Below are positions 8,794 through 17,339 of a DNA stretch of 64,000 nt, piece after piece. This DNA comes from Deltaproteobacteria bacterium (GTDB lineage: Bacteria; Desulfobacterota; Desulfobacteria; Desulfobacterales; UBA5852). The position numbers and the translations under genes are program-made. The notes beneath the pieces are model-generated. The model was not told the origin of the DNA, did not search any database, and saw nothing but the letters and a program-made list of their open reading frames with translations. Each line of letters opens with the position of its first letter. Position 1 is the stretch's first letter. The stretch lies in the NCBI GenBank assembly GCA_020444045.1, contig JAHLLS010000025.1, positions 1 to 64,000 on the forward strand. The letters run 5' to 3'.

Positions 8794-10275
8794 ATGAAAG
8801 CCATCTACGGCGATACACGATTTATCTTCGGGCTGCTCGCTTTCGCGGTTCTGATCGGCGGCTGCGCCGCAAAGACGCTGTCGCCCGATTTGCCGCCGCT
8901 GACTATCAACAGGATGGTGGCCGACGTCCAGCAAGCGGTGGCCACCATTCGGACCTTTAATCCGGACATGAAACCCGTCGGTCTGGGAACCGGCTTTTTC
9001 ATCAACGACAAGGGCCACCTGATCACCAATCACCATGTACTGGAAGGGGCGTATGCGGCGACGGTCAAGACCCGGGACGGCGAATCCTATCCGGTGGTCT
9101 CCGTGCTTTCGGATAACGAAAGCGTTGACCTTATCCAACTGGCCGTGGATATTCCGGCCGAACGCCGCCACTGGCTAAAAATTGCGGAAACGCCACCGGA
9201 AATTGCGGACCAGGTGGTAGTGGTGGGCAGCCCGCTGGGCCTCGAACAGACCGTCAGCGAAGGCATCGTGTCGGCCATCCGGGATGTGCCCGACGTCGGC
9301 ACCATATTCCAATTTTCAGCCCCGATTTCCAGCGGATCCAGCGGAAGCCCGGTGGTCAACCGCTATGGGCAGGTCGTCGGCATCGTCTCTTTCCAGTCCC
9401 GGATAGGACAAAACCTCAATTTCGCGCTGGCCAGCGACAACCTGCTGAAACTGGAACAAACGGAAACCGCGCTTTCCGTGGCGGAATGGACCTATGCCCG
9501 CATCAAGCACAAACCCCAGGAAGTACAGAATCTGTGCCGGGAAGGCTTCAGCTTTTCCATTCGCGGTGAATACAAAGAAGCGTTGAACTATTTCCAGGAG
9601 GCGGTTGAAAACAGCCCGGACAGCACCGAGGCCTGGTTTGGGCTGGGCAACTGCTACATCGGGTTGGAGCAGCCGGCTGAGGCCATCGAGGCCTACCAAC
9701 AGGTTATCCGCACCGACCCGGCCAACGCCAACGCCTACTACAACCTGGGGCACTACTACCGGCAGCTGGGCCGCTACGAAGACGCCGTGGCAACATTTCG
9801 GGACGCGTTGGCCGCCAACCCCAAACATCTTCCCTCCCACTTTGAAATGGGCGAAACGCTGGGACAACTGGGGCGACCGGAAGAAGAAAAGCAAGTCTAC
9901 CAGGATATCATCGGCAAGGCCCCCAAGTTCTTTCCCGCCTACTTCCGCCTGGGACTGGTCTGCAACCGACTCGGCCTCTATGACCAGGCCATTGCCGCCC
10001 AGCAGCAGGCGCTGGCCCTCAAACCGGACTTTGCGCCGGCCCATTATGCCCTGGGCCTTATCTATGCCAATATGGGCAACTACCGTAAGGAAGCCAATGC
10101 CTACAAGGAAGCGCTGCGCATCGATCCTGATTTCGTCGAGGCCCATTACAATATGGGCCTCTACTACCTGCGCGCGGGTGAGCGCAATGCCGCCCTGGAT
10201 CAATATAAAATTCTAAAGAAACTGGATGAAGACAAAGCAAACCGACTTTTCGATCTCGTCTATGGCGACCGCTGA
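8794..10275 (+). CDS. Lipoprotein with trypsin-like protease domain and TPR repeats
   Basis: 493 residues. Lipobox LIGGC with the acylated Cys at residue 24. Residues about 45-225 are an HtrA-like serine protease: His81 (TNHHV), Asp112 (ESVDLI) and Ser183 (GSSGSP) form the triad. Residues about 235-485 are a run of tetratricopeptide repeats (AWFGLGNCYIGLEQPAEAIEA; NAYYNLGHYYRQLGRYEDAV; HYALGLIYANMGN). No PDZ domain is visible, so the TPRs replace it as the likely partner-binding part. An envelope quality-control or processing role is inferred. It stands alone with a modest AAAGGAT ribosome site. Confidence 0.85.
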   Translation: MKAIYGDTRFIFGLLAFAVLIGGCAAKTLSPDLPPLTINRMVADVQQAVATIRTFNPDMKPVGLGTGFFINDKGHLITNHHVLEGAYAATVKTRDGESYPVVSVLSDNESVDLIQLAVDIPAERRHWLKIAETPPEIADQVVVVGSPLGLEQTVSEGIVSAIRDVPDVGTIFQFSAPISSGSSGSPVVNRYGQVVGIVSFQSRIGQNLNFALASDNLLKLEQTETALSVAEWTYARIKHKPQEVQNLCREGFSFSIRGEYKEALNYFQEAVENSPDSTEAWFGLGNCYIGLEQPAEAIEAYQQVIRTDPANANAYYNLGHYYRQLGRYEDAVATFRDALAANPKHLPSHFEMGETLGQLGRPEEEKQVYQDIIGKAPKFFPAYFRLGLVCNRLGLYDQAIAAQQQALALKPDFAPAHYALGLIYANMGNYRKEANAYKEALRIDPDFVEAHYNMGLYYLRAGERNAALDQYKILKKLDEDKANRLFDLVYGDR

Positions 10276-10345
10276 TACCCACCGCAAACGGCAAAGCCGC
10301 CGGCATGTCTGACAGGCGCCTTTGTGCGATGGATCCTAAACCACG

Positions 10346-11380
10346 ATGCCCATGCCCTCCGACACCCTGACCACCTTTTTGCGCCAACCGCTTACCGTGC
10401 GGGGTCGGCAAATTCCCGGCCGCCTTTTCCTGGCACCACTTTCCAAACTGGGCAATACCGCCTTTCGGGAATTGGTCGCCGGTTACGGGGGCTACGGCCT
10501 GCTGTTTTCCGAAATGTGCTGGGCCCGTTCGGTGCCCTGCGGCAACGGCCACGACCAGGGGGGGTATATGTGGCGCAGCGGCGAAAATCTGCAGGAACTC
10601 GTATGCCAGATTTTCGGCAACGATCCTGAAGCCATGGCGCGCGCCGCCGCCATTATTGAAAAGGAAGGTTTTTTCGGCGTCGATATCAACTTCGGGTGTT
10701 CGGTAGCCGCCGTCTGCAAAAAACAGTGCGGGGCCGCCCTGCTGCGTGTGCCAGACAAGGCCGCCGCCATTGTCGCCACCGTCCGGAAGGCAGTGGATAT
10801 CCCCGTTTTCGTCAAATTCCGTACCGGGTGGGAAGACCGGCCTGAAGCGGCCGTCGCCATGGCCCGGCGCTTTGAAGCGGCCGGGGCCGATGCCCTGACC
10901 TTCCATCCCCGGGTGGCCCCGGACCGGCGCACCCGTCCCCCGAAATGGGCCTATATTGCCGACGTCAAATCCGCTGTGGATATCCCGGTGTTCGGCAACG
11001 GCGACGTCTTTGATCGGGCCGACTGCGAACGGATGGTGCAAAGCACCGGGTGCGACGGCGTGGCCCTGGGACGCTTGGCGCTGGCCAAGCCCTGGATTTT
11101 CGGGGAGTGGACCGGTACCCTCATACCCGCACCCGATATCTACCGGACCAGTGCCCAAAAACTAACCCGCCTGCTGGAACGCTATTATCATCCCGAAACC
11201 GCCCGGCGGCGCTTTATGCGCTTCGCCGCCTACTTCTCGGCCAACTTTCAATTCGGACATACCCTGTATGCCCACCTCACCCGGGCCCGTGACATGGACG
11301 CCGTCCGCGATGCCTTGGATCGCTTTTTCGACATTTCTCCGGAATTACTGCAGCGCCCAAATATGAATCGCTTCCGATAG
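10346..11380 (+). CDS. tRNA-dihydrouridine synthase
   Basis: 344 residues of FMN-dependent TIM barrel of the Dus family: N-terminal LFLAPLSKLGNTAFRELVAGYG, catalytic region DINFGCSVAAVCKKQCGAALL with Cys118, then FVKFRTGWED, a phosphate-binding FGNGDVFD, and DGVALGRLALAKPWIF. It reduces uridine in the tRNA D-loop. The usual NxGCP motif reads NFGCS here (Pro to Ser next to the catalytic Cys), and the segment has extra cysteines. Subfamily closest to DusB by general pattern; not assigned. Confidence 0.88.
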   Translation: MPMPSDTLTTFLRQPLTVRGRQIPGRLFLAPLSKLGNTAFRELVAGYGGYGLLFSEMCWARSVPCGNGHDQGGYMWRSGENLQELVCQIFGNDPEAMARAAAIIEKEGFFGVDINFGCSVAAVCKKQCGAALLRVPDKAAAIVATVRKAVDIPVFVKFRTGWEDRPEAAVAMARRFEAAGADALTFHPRVAPDRRTRPPKWAYIADVKSAVDIPVFGNGDVFDRADCERMVQSTGCDGVALGRLALAKPWIFGEWTGTLIPAPDIYRTSAQKLTRLLERYYHPETARRRFMRFAAYFSANFQFGHTLYAHLTRARDMDAVRDALDRFFDISPELLQRPNMNRFR

Positions 11381-11568
11381 CCATCTATTGCGCCCGCAGT
11401 TTCGGATGGTTTGAATGACTACGCGCAGGGCTAAGCGGGACACGGGCGTGTTCTTTTGCTTTGTTTTCTGGCATGGGACAGAAAATGAAGAAATCTTATG
11501 AAAAAAGCACACCGCATCGGTTCTACCTCTCCGGGTCCTCCAATAGAGGTGGCGGGTTTAGGATAAAA

Positions 11569-11997
11569 CTAGAGGAAAAGCAGCATGCGAACCCCGTTTA
11601 AAAATCGGTCGAACCAGTCTTCAGGCATGGGAGGGGATGGCGGTCGATCGGGGGTGGAAAGCGCGACGGGTGTCGGCGCAGCATCGGGGATGGTTGGCGT
11701 GGCGTCGATTTGGGAGATGTCAGGAGCCACCTGCAGCGCGGGGGTTTCCGCAGTATAAATCCGCCACTGATCGGCAACAAACGTGTTCAAGGCAGCCTGT
11801 ATTTCCGGCCGCAGGCAGGCGTAGCGATACAGCAGGGTTTTTAAGGAAACGCTTGCCAACTGCCGGGTGCGCAACGCCGGCTGGCGGGCACAATGCTTGT
11901 AGAAGTGATTTAGCAGCGACGGTTCGAGCGTCGCCGCCCCGCAGTCAGACAAAAGGCGTTGCAGGGTCGCCAGGCATTGCTGTTCCATCGTGATCAT
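11569..11997 (-). CDS. Hypothetical protein with proline-rich linker
   Basis: 142 residues, unrecognised. Residues 1-85 look helical (QQCLATLQRLLSDCGAATLE; LASVSLKTLLYRYACLRPEI), followed by a Pro/Ala/Thr-rich stretch (TPTIPDAAPTPVALSTPDRP) and a hydrophobic C-terminal tail (FLNGVRMLLFL). It follows the DUF3862-type lipoprotein gene by 44 bp on the same strand and may be co-transcribed. A second ATG at 11988 is an equally possible start. Confidence 0.5.
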   Translation of the reverse strand: MITMEQQCLATLQRLLSDCGAATLEPSLLNHFYKHCARQPALRTRQLASVSLKTLLYRYACLRPEIQAALNTFVADQWRIYTAETPALQVAPDISQIDATPTIPDAAPTPVALSTPDRPPSPPMPEDWFDRFLNGVRMLLFL

Positions 11998-12041
11998 CCG
12001 GTTTCGTCGTCAGAGTGAGATTACAGGGGTCTATCCGGCGG

Positions 12042-12308
12042 CTATTTGAGCCCCTCGGCCGAGTGAAAAACGACTTTGTCACCCACAAACTTGATGCTGA
12101 TGGTTTTCGGTGCTTTGCCCCATATACAACTCCTGGTACCGATGACATCTTTGGCCTCGTCCGGTGTTCCCAATAGGGCCTCGACCTCGTCGTAGGTCAT
12201 GCCCACCTGGATCTTGTCGTAATTTTCCTTGTTGATCTTGCTGCAGCCCACCACCAGAGAGACAGCGATCAATGCTATCAAGACGACAACTGAAATGCGT
12301 CGAGACAT
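12042..12308 (-). CDS. Small SmpA/OmlA-like lipoprotein (DUF3862 type)
   Basis: 88 residues starting MSRRISVVVLIALIAVSLVVGC: a signal peptide with lipobox LVVGC (Cys22). The mature part KINKENYDKIQVGMTYDEVEALLGTPDE is the typical BamE/SmpA-like fold entry seen in DUF3862 proteins. The start at 12308 is chosen because AAGGAAAGG lies about 7 nt upstream and the signal peptide begins there; the longer open frame adds only unrelated sequence. Role unknown, envelope location. Confidence 0.75.
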   Translation of the reverse strand: MSRRISVVVLIALIAVSLVVGCSKINKENYDKIQVGMTYDEVEALLGTPDEAKDVIGTRSCIWGKAPKTISIKFVGDKVVFHSAEGLK

Positions 12309-12558
12309 GGTTACCCAACCTTTCCTTGTGGAGGTGTTAATCTGGCTACCGCCGGCGATCCAGCCGCACTGCGGCCTTCGTTTGGCGGCCACCATATCCA
12401 AATAATCTAACGTTCGCAACGGGTTTTACGATTGAGGGAAACGCTGTTGAAGTGCTTTGGAAAGAGCGTAATCGTCATTTCAATATAGCGGGCGGGGAAA
12501 ACCGATTCAATGACAGAGCCCGTGAATGGATCGGTTTAAGCAGCCGGCGAATACCGCG

Positions 12559-12789
12559 TCAGGTTCCCGGACAGGGGGTGCCACGCATTTCCCAGATCCG
12601 GCGGCGGTCGTTCGTGTCCCGGCGGTCATGCCCTTGGCGGCGTTCGACCCCGCCATTGGCGAAATAGGCCAGGCTGTAGGCCCGCCGTCGATCAAACCCG
12701 GATCGGCGGTCTACCAGGCATTGATGCCGTTTTTCATCTTCTCTTGAAAGGATGCCAGGCGACCCGCTTGTTTTCTTGTAATCACTCAC
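12559..12789 (-). CDS. Small Arg-rich protein with repeated RRxGxDRR motifs
   Basis: 76 residues with VDRRSGFDRRRAYSLAYFANGGVERR and GHDRRDTNDRRRIWEMR. This type of tandem (D/E)RRxGxDRR motif with a central aromatic/GG segment occurs in short uncharacterised deltaproteobacterial proteins; function unknown, possibly nucleic-acid or acidic-surface binding by charge. The start is a GTG preceded by a run of ten G residues (C10 on the plus strand at 12794-12803) that takes the place of the ribosome site. Confidence 0.55.
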   Translation of the reverse strand: MSDYKKTSGSPGILSREDEKRHQCLVDRRSGFDRRRAYSLAYFANGGVERRQGHDRRDTNDRRRIWEMRGTPCPGT

Positions 12790-13114
12790 GACGCCCCCCC
12801 CCCGGTAATGTCGTTATCTGAAATGCACGGCGGAAATAGGAATATCGAATAAGCCCCGGACACGCTATATTGTGATGTAGCAGCATCAAGCCAGTCAAGC
12901 AAGTAGAAGCGCGAGGTGATCCTGAGAAGAGCGATAGCGGTAACGCGACCGATAGCCCATACTAAAGCGCAGGGCCGCTAAGGTCAAGCGCAGCGTGGAT
13001 AAAACGGATGGAAAGCGACAGCCACGGATCAACCATCACAGCAGTGCGTCAGCCGCTATCAGCCCATGCCGAACCGATCTGCGCCATGGGCTGGACAGCG
13101 GCGTTCACCGTCGT
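12790..13114. other. Spacer with a 3'-end hairpin of the peroxiredoxin gene
   Basis: 325 bp without a gene. Near the peroxiredoxin stop is a two-part inverted repeat: CAGCCCATG at 13060-13068 with CATGGGCTG at 13085-13093, extended by CCGCT at 13053-13057 with AGCGG at 13097-13101. There is no T-run, so it is more likely a 3'-end-protecting or Rho-associated hairpin than a classical terminator. A C10 homopolymer lies at 12794-12803. Confidence 0.45.
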
Positions 13115-13714
13115 TTATAGATTCTCGGCGTTTGATCGCAGATAATCGGACACCCCCTCGGCGTCCGGTTTCATGGCATTGTCGCCTTTGTGCCACCCTG
13201 CCGGGCAGACTTCTCCGTGTTCCTCGGTGAACTGCAGGGCGTCCACCATGCGCAGCATCTCATCGACATCGCGCCCCAGGGGCAGGTTGTTCACCACCTG
13301 ATGCTGTACAATGCCATCCTTGTCGATCAGAAACGAGGCCCGCAGGGCAACCCCGTCCGGGTGTTCGATCCCGTAGGCCCGGGTGATATCATGTTTAACG
13401 TCGGCCACCAGCGGGAAATCGATCACACCGATGCCGCCTTCCGCCACGGGCGTATTGCGCCAGGCAAAATGCGTGAACTGGGAGTCGATGGATACCCCCA
13501 CCACCGCGACACCTTTTTCCTTGAACTGCGCCATCCGCTTGTGATGGGCCAGAATCTCGGTGGGGCAGACAAAGGTAAAATCCAAGGGATAGAAAAATAT
13601 CACCACATATTGTCCGCGCAGGTCGGACAATTTAAAGTTTTCTTCAATCACGCCGCTGGGCATGACCGCCGGCGCCTCGAAATCCGGCGCCGCTTTCGCG
13701 ACCAGAATGCTCAT
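13115..13714 (-). CDS. Typical 2-Cys peroxiredoxin (AhpC/Prx1 type)
   Basis: 199 residues of thioredoxin-fold peroxidase. Peroxidatic Cys50 in DFTFVCPTE and resolving Cys170 in EVCPAGWHKG identify the typical 2-Cys AhpC/Tsa class; conserved PLDFTFVCPTE and DSQFTHFAW are intact. It reduces hydrogen and organic peroxides in the cytoplasm with thioredoxin- or AhpF-like electron donors, a usual oxygen defence of anaerobes. A GGAGGGTCCC ribosome site precedes the ATG. Confidence 0.95.
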   Translation of the reverse strand: MSILVAKAAPDFEAPAVMPSGVIEENFKLSDLRGQYVVIFFYPLDFTFVCPTEILAHHKRMAQFKEKGVAVVGVSIDSQFTHFAWRNTPVAEGGIGVIDFPLVADVKHDITRAYGIEHPDGVALRASFLIDKDGIVQHQVVNNLPLGRDVDEMLRMVDALQFTEEHGEVCPAGWHKGDNAMKPDAEGVSDYLRSNAENL

Positions 13715-13922
13715 GGGACCCTCCTTTTTTTATGCGATGAACATGCAGCACCGAATAACGATGCTGGTCTCCGGAGTGAATCCCAACCTAATACCGTCTT
13801 AGGAATTGGCAACCAACGAGACCTGCAAAGGTCTCCAAACACAAAAAAAGATTACGGCCAACCGGAGGTTATCCAAAACCCCGATCAGCGACAGGCCACG
13901 CCCTCAGGCGATCGGATACGGC

Positions 13923-16352
13923 CTATTTCTTTTTTTTCCCTTTCGACCCGCCCCCCTCTTCTTCGGCGATCGTGTCCAGAGCCGCCGCGGCACCGGCCTG
14001 TAGCACCTGGGACTTTTGTTCGGGTGTCAACTTACGGGCCGTTCCTTCCCCGGCTCGATCCGTGCGCACGGGCGCGACGTCCATTTTCTCGGCGAACTCC
14101 GGCGCCAGATCCACAATCACCTTGCGGTGGGCATAATGAATCCCTGCTTTTTCAAGAGCAGCGGTAATATGCTTGTAGGCTTCACGCCGTATGACAAAAT
14201 GCGTTCCCGGCCGGGCGGTGAATTTGGCCCGGAAGGTCATGACGGAATCGCCCACGCTGCGCACGCCCTGGGATTTGAGCGGTTTAATGAAATCGGGACC
14301 CAGTTCCTCGTCCAACAGCATTTTCTTGCCGACCTTCTTGATGATCTTGCGCACCTTGTCGATATCCGTGTCGTAGGGCAGCTTCAGGTCGAATTTCACC
14401 ACCATGCCGCCCCGCATGAAGTTGGTGACGGACTTGAGGTCCCCCAACGGCACGATCTGCAGCATGCCGCGGTGGTGGCGCAGCTTGATGGTGCGCAGGG
14501 TGATCTCCTCCACCGTGCCGGAAATGCCGCCGGCGTCCAGGTATTCCCCCACCCGGAAGGCATCGTCCATCAGAAAAAAAATACCCGAAAGGATATCGCG
14601 CACCAGTTTCTGGGCACCAAAGCCGATGGCCAGCCCGATCACCCCGGCACCGGCCAGCAGAGGACCGATATCGACGCCGAGGGAGGAGAGCACGATCAGG
14701 GTGGTCATCACCACAATGACGACGCCGATGAACTTGCGCAACATGGGCAGCAGGGTGAAGGAGCGATCTTGGGCCCCGGGAGCGCCCCACTCGTCATCCT
14801 CGTCCTCCTTTTCCGCTTTTTCGGCAAATCCCCCTTGTTTCAGCTTGCGGCTGATGGCCGCACTGATCATCTCCCAGGCGACATGGGCCAGCAGAAGGGT
14901 CACCAGGATGTTGAAAATGGCGCCCACGGCGGCTTCCCCGATGGGGACCCGAAAGCCCCAGATATCCAGGAACCAGAGGGCCACGGCCGCAAACACCACC
15001 AGGCGCACCACCCGTCGGACGATAACCAGGTAGTTGCCCGCATCGGCCGGTGGTGAATCGATCTCGCCGCCGTCACCCGCTTCCAGCACGGCATCGTCCT
15101 GTTCCGGTGAACGGCTTTCAATTTGCTTGACCACGGTGGAATCCAGGCACCATATGGCCAGGCGATCGAGCAACAGATAAATGGGCACGATGAGAAAGCT
15201 GATGATGAAGGTGCCGCGGAACCGAGTCTCGTCGGCCGTCACCAGGTTGACAAAACCAAGGCCCCACACCAGAAAAAGATAGGCCAGCGCCAGCGTGTGC
15301 CACATGCCGGCAAACTGGCTCCGCAACCACAGACTTTTCTCCCCGCTATCTTTTTCGCGCTGCAGCATGTGGTCCCGCACGTTGTGGCGATTTCGCCAAA
15401 TCATGCCGGCGAAAATCAGGATGATCGCCGTCCCGTAGAGGATCGGTAGCCAGATACGGGTCGGCAAGGTGGCACCAAGCCGTTCGAGAAGGAGTAGCGA
15501 GATCATGCCAACCGCCATGATACAGATCACCAGCAGCAGCCGCCGGTAGAGGTAGCGGGCCAACGCGTCCGACATCTGGACGAGCCGCAGTTTCCCTGTC
15601 TCCGGGGAAAGAATCAGCCGCAGCAGGGCCGCACACAGCCGAATGGCCACGGCCGTCAGCAGGAAGGCCAGGAAAAGCAAGCGCAGCCCTTTGTCTTCCT
15701 TGCTGACGGTCATGAAAAACAAAAGGAAGGGGGTCAGGGTAAAGACCAAAATACCCAGCAGTTCGGGAATGAACCGCAATAGGGCCCCCCAGAATTTCAG
15801 GATGCCGTCCATCCCCGGCATGGTGTCGATCTGGGTGCGAAACGCTGCGGTCAGACGGTAAAACAGCTTTTCCGCCCCGTAGCCCACCGCCAGAAAAACC
15901 AGGACGATCAGCACCATAAACGAGAACCGTCCGGCTCCCTGATAATCCGTCAACTGGCCCAAGGCCCGGCCGAGATCGCCGGGGATGTCGGGAAGGCTGA
16001 TCCCCAGCCGGTAGACCCTGGAGACGAGAAGCTCAGTCCGGCTTTCAAACCACTGGATGACGCGTCCCAGGCCGCTCACCTGCTGCGTTGTCCCCGTCTC
16101 CGTGGCTTTTTGGGCCTCGGCCTGCAACTGGGCGATCAACAGGCGCCGCACCTGATCGTCATCGAGACGGGCGATGATCGCATCGATATCTTTGGCTTGC
16201 AGGTCTTTCGGCAGCTGAATCGCTTCCTCGGTCGGCGCCCCTTTGCTTTTACCCGTTTGCTTGAGCAGCATCGGGTTCATGGCAAGGGCCTGGGAGGCGA
16301 ACAACAGCAGTCCGATTACAGTTACAGCGATAAGCAGGGCGTTTTTTTTCAT
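13923..16352 (-). CDS. Large multi-pass MscS-family mechanosensitive channel
   Basis: 809 residues. N-terminal signal sequence (KNALLIAVTVIGLLLFASQALA), a periplasmic segment (about 25-150), about ten membrane helices, then an MscS pore and beta domain (about 520-760) with GPLLAGAGVIGLAIGFGAQKLVRDILSG and the following IVPLGDLKSVTNFMRGG. The C-terminal tail is polar and ends GSKGKKKK. The size and extra N-terminal helices match the MscK/YbdG-like long channels that release solutes under hypo-osmotic stress. An acidic EKEDEDDEWG insert lies before the pore helix. Downstream 13715-13922 contains only a short GAGACC/GGTCTC repeat. Confidence 0.9.
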   Translation of the reverse strand: MKKNALLIAVTVIGLLLFASQALAMNPMLLKQTGKSKGAPTEEAIQLPKDLQAKDIDAIIARLDDDQVRRLLIAQLQAEAQKATETGTTQQVSGLGRVIQWFESRTELLVSRVYRLGISLPDIPGDLGRALGQLTDYQGAGRFSFMVLIVLVFLAVGYGAEKLFYRLTAAFRTQIDTMPGMDGILKFWGALLRFIPELLGILVFTLTPFLLFFMTVSKEDKGLRLLFLAFLLTAVAIRLCAALLRLILSPETGKLRLVQMSDALARYLYRRLLLVICIMAVGMISLLLLERLGATLPTRIWLPILYGTAIILIFAGMIWRNRHNVRDHMLQREKDSGEKSLWLRSQFAGMWHTLALAYLFLVWGLGFVNLVTADETRFRGTFIISFLIVPIYLLLDRLAIWCLDSTVVKQIESRSPEQDDAVLEAGDGGEIDSPPADAGNYLVIVRRVVRLVVFAAVALWFLDIWGFRVPIGEAAVGAIFNILVTLLLAHVAWEMISAAISRKLKQGGFAEKAEKEDEDDEWGAPGAQDRSFTLLPMLRKFIGVVIVVMTTLIVLSSLGVDIGPLLAGAGVIGLAIGFGAQKLVRDILSGIFFLMDDAFRVGEYLDAGGISGTVEEITLRTIKLRHHRGMLQIVPLGDLKSVTNFMRGGMVVKFDLKLPYDTDIDKVRKIIKKVGKKMLLDEELGPDFIKPLKSQGVRSVGDSVMTFRAKFTARPGTHFVIRREAYKHITAALEKAGIHYAHRKVIVDLAPEFAEKMDVAPVRTDRAGEGTARKLTPEQKSQVLQAGAAAALDTIAEEEGGGSKGKKKK

Positions 16353-16585
16353 GGCGGCGCTCCAGAAAAGTTAAACGTCATGATGAACGGGGGGCGTTGT
16401 CCATTTAAAAAACAGCCCGAATGGTGCGGCATGTCATGCCCCACAAATAATACCCAAAAGGCGAATACAAAAACAGCGTGATAGGTCTGGGAACAAAAAG
16501 AAAAGGCCGGATCAGGGTTTTTGGCCCTAAACAGACCTTTAATGGATTGCGTCTATTATTTCAAGTGAGAACAACTTTCATTCAT
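16353..16585. other. Spacer between the MscS gene and a 35-residue ORF
   Basis: No gene or strong signal was found. It holds the upstream region of the MscS channel gene and the region downstream of the small ORF at 16586-16693, with an A-rich stretch (plus strand) around 16490-16540. Confidence 0.4.
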
Positions 16586-16693
16586 TTAGTCTTCAAGAGT
16601 CTCCTCGATCATGTCGCAGGTCATCCAGGAGCCATCATACAACGTGATGACACAATCGTTTTCGCTGCTGGTATCGCGGGGGGAATCTTCCAT
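16586..16693 (-). CDS. Putative 35-residue small protein
   Basis: ATG at 16693 preceded by an ideal GGAGG ribosome site 7 nt away. It encodes an acidic peptide beginning MEDSPRDTSSENDCVITLYD, with GSWMTCDMIEETLED at the end and the stop at 16586-16588. Two cysteines and an even mix of residues make random opening less likely, but no family is recognised. It is divergent from the CULT-domain gene at 16853. Confidence 0.45.
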   Translation of the reverse strand: MEDSPRDTSSENDCVITLYDGSWMTCDMIEETLED

Positions 16694-16852
16694 TGTACGA
16701 CCTCCATGTCCATACGGTTGCAGGGTTGTTTGCCCCTGTTCGCCATATAAGGTAAGCAACCGTCACCCGATGTAAAGTGATCCGCATAAGCCCGAACTTG
16801 TTCAAACGCCCAAAAAGACCTATAGTTTGAGCGACCCATGGGGAGTTGAACG

Positions 16853-17305
16853 ATGTGCATTGAAGAGACAACGCCCAACCCACCGTTTTCAGCATCGCCG
16901 TTGCCAACGATGGTGTGGCTGAAAACACCGGCCACGCCCGAAAAAGGGGACGACACGGCCCCGGGAAGCGATGTCCAGGCGGAAGCGGTGGAAGAGCGCC
17001 TCATTCTCTGCCGGGAATGCCTTTTCCCTATCACGCGGGAAGAAGACCAGAGTGCAATGGAGGGGGGCCAACAGCACACCTTTGCCAACCCTGCAGGCAT
17101 CGTGTTTACCATCGGCTGTTTCAGTGCGGCGGAAGGGTGTGCTCCGGTGGGCCCCTCATCCGATGAATTTACCTGGTTTCCGGGTTTTACCTGGCGGGTG
17201 GGAATCTGCCGGGGTTGCCTGGCCCACCTGGGATGGTATTTCAGCGCACCTTCCGGGACCGCGTTCTGGGGACTTATACTGGACCACCTGATTTTCCCCT
17301 CATAG
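16853..17305 (+). CDS. CULT-domain protein (bacterial cereblon thalidomide-binding-domain homologue)
   Basis: 150 residues. After an N-terminal tail (1-48) a single CULT domain runs to the end. Zinc ligands Cys53/Cys56 (LCREC) and Cys119/Cys122 (ICRGC) are intact. Trp108, Trp114 and Trp128 reproduce the spacing of the human cereblon cage (380/386/400), including the offsets from the second Cys pair. Conserved HTFANPAGIVFTIGCF and EFTWFPGFTWRVGICRGC leave little doubt about the family. Single-domain bacterial members are small ligand-binding proteins whose natural role is unsettled; uridine-like and glutarimide/aspartimide ligands bind this pocket in known members. GGGGAG precedes the ATG. No signal peptide. 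Confidence 0.92.
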   Translation: MCIEETTPNPPFSASPLPTMVWLKTPATPEKGDDTAPGSDVQAEAVEERLILCRECLFPITREEDQSAMEGGQQHTFANPAGIVFTIGCFSAAEGCAPVGPSSDEFTWFPGFTWRVGICRGCLAHLGWYFSAPSGTAFWGLILDHLIFPS

Positions 17306-17339
17306 TCATTCGGCACATCCCATGCGAAAGGCGCTATCC

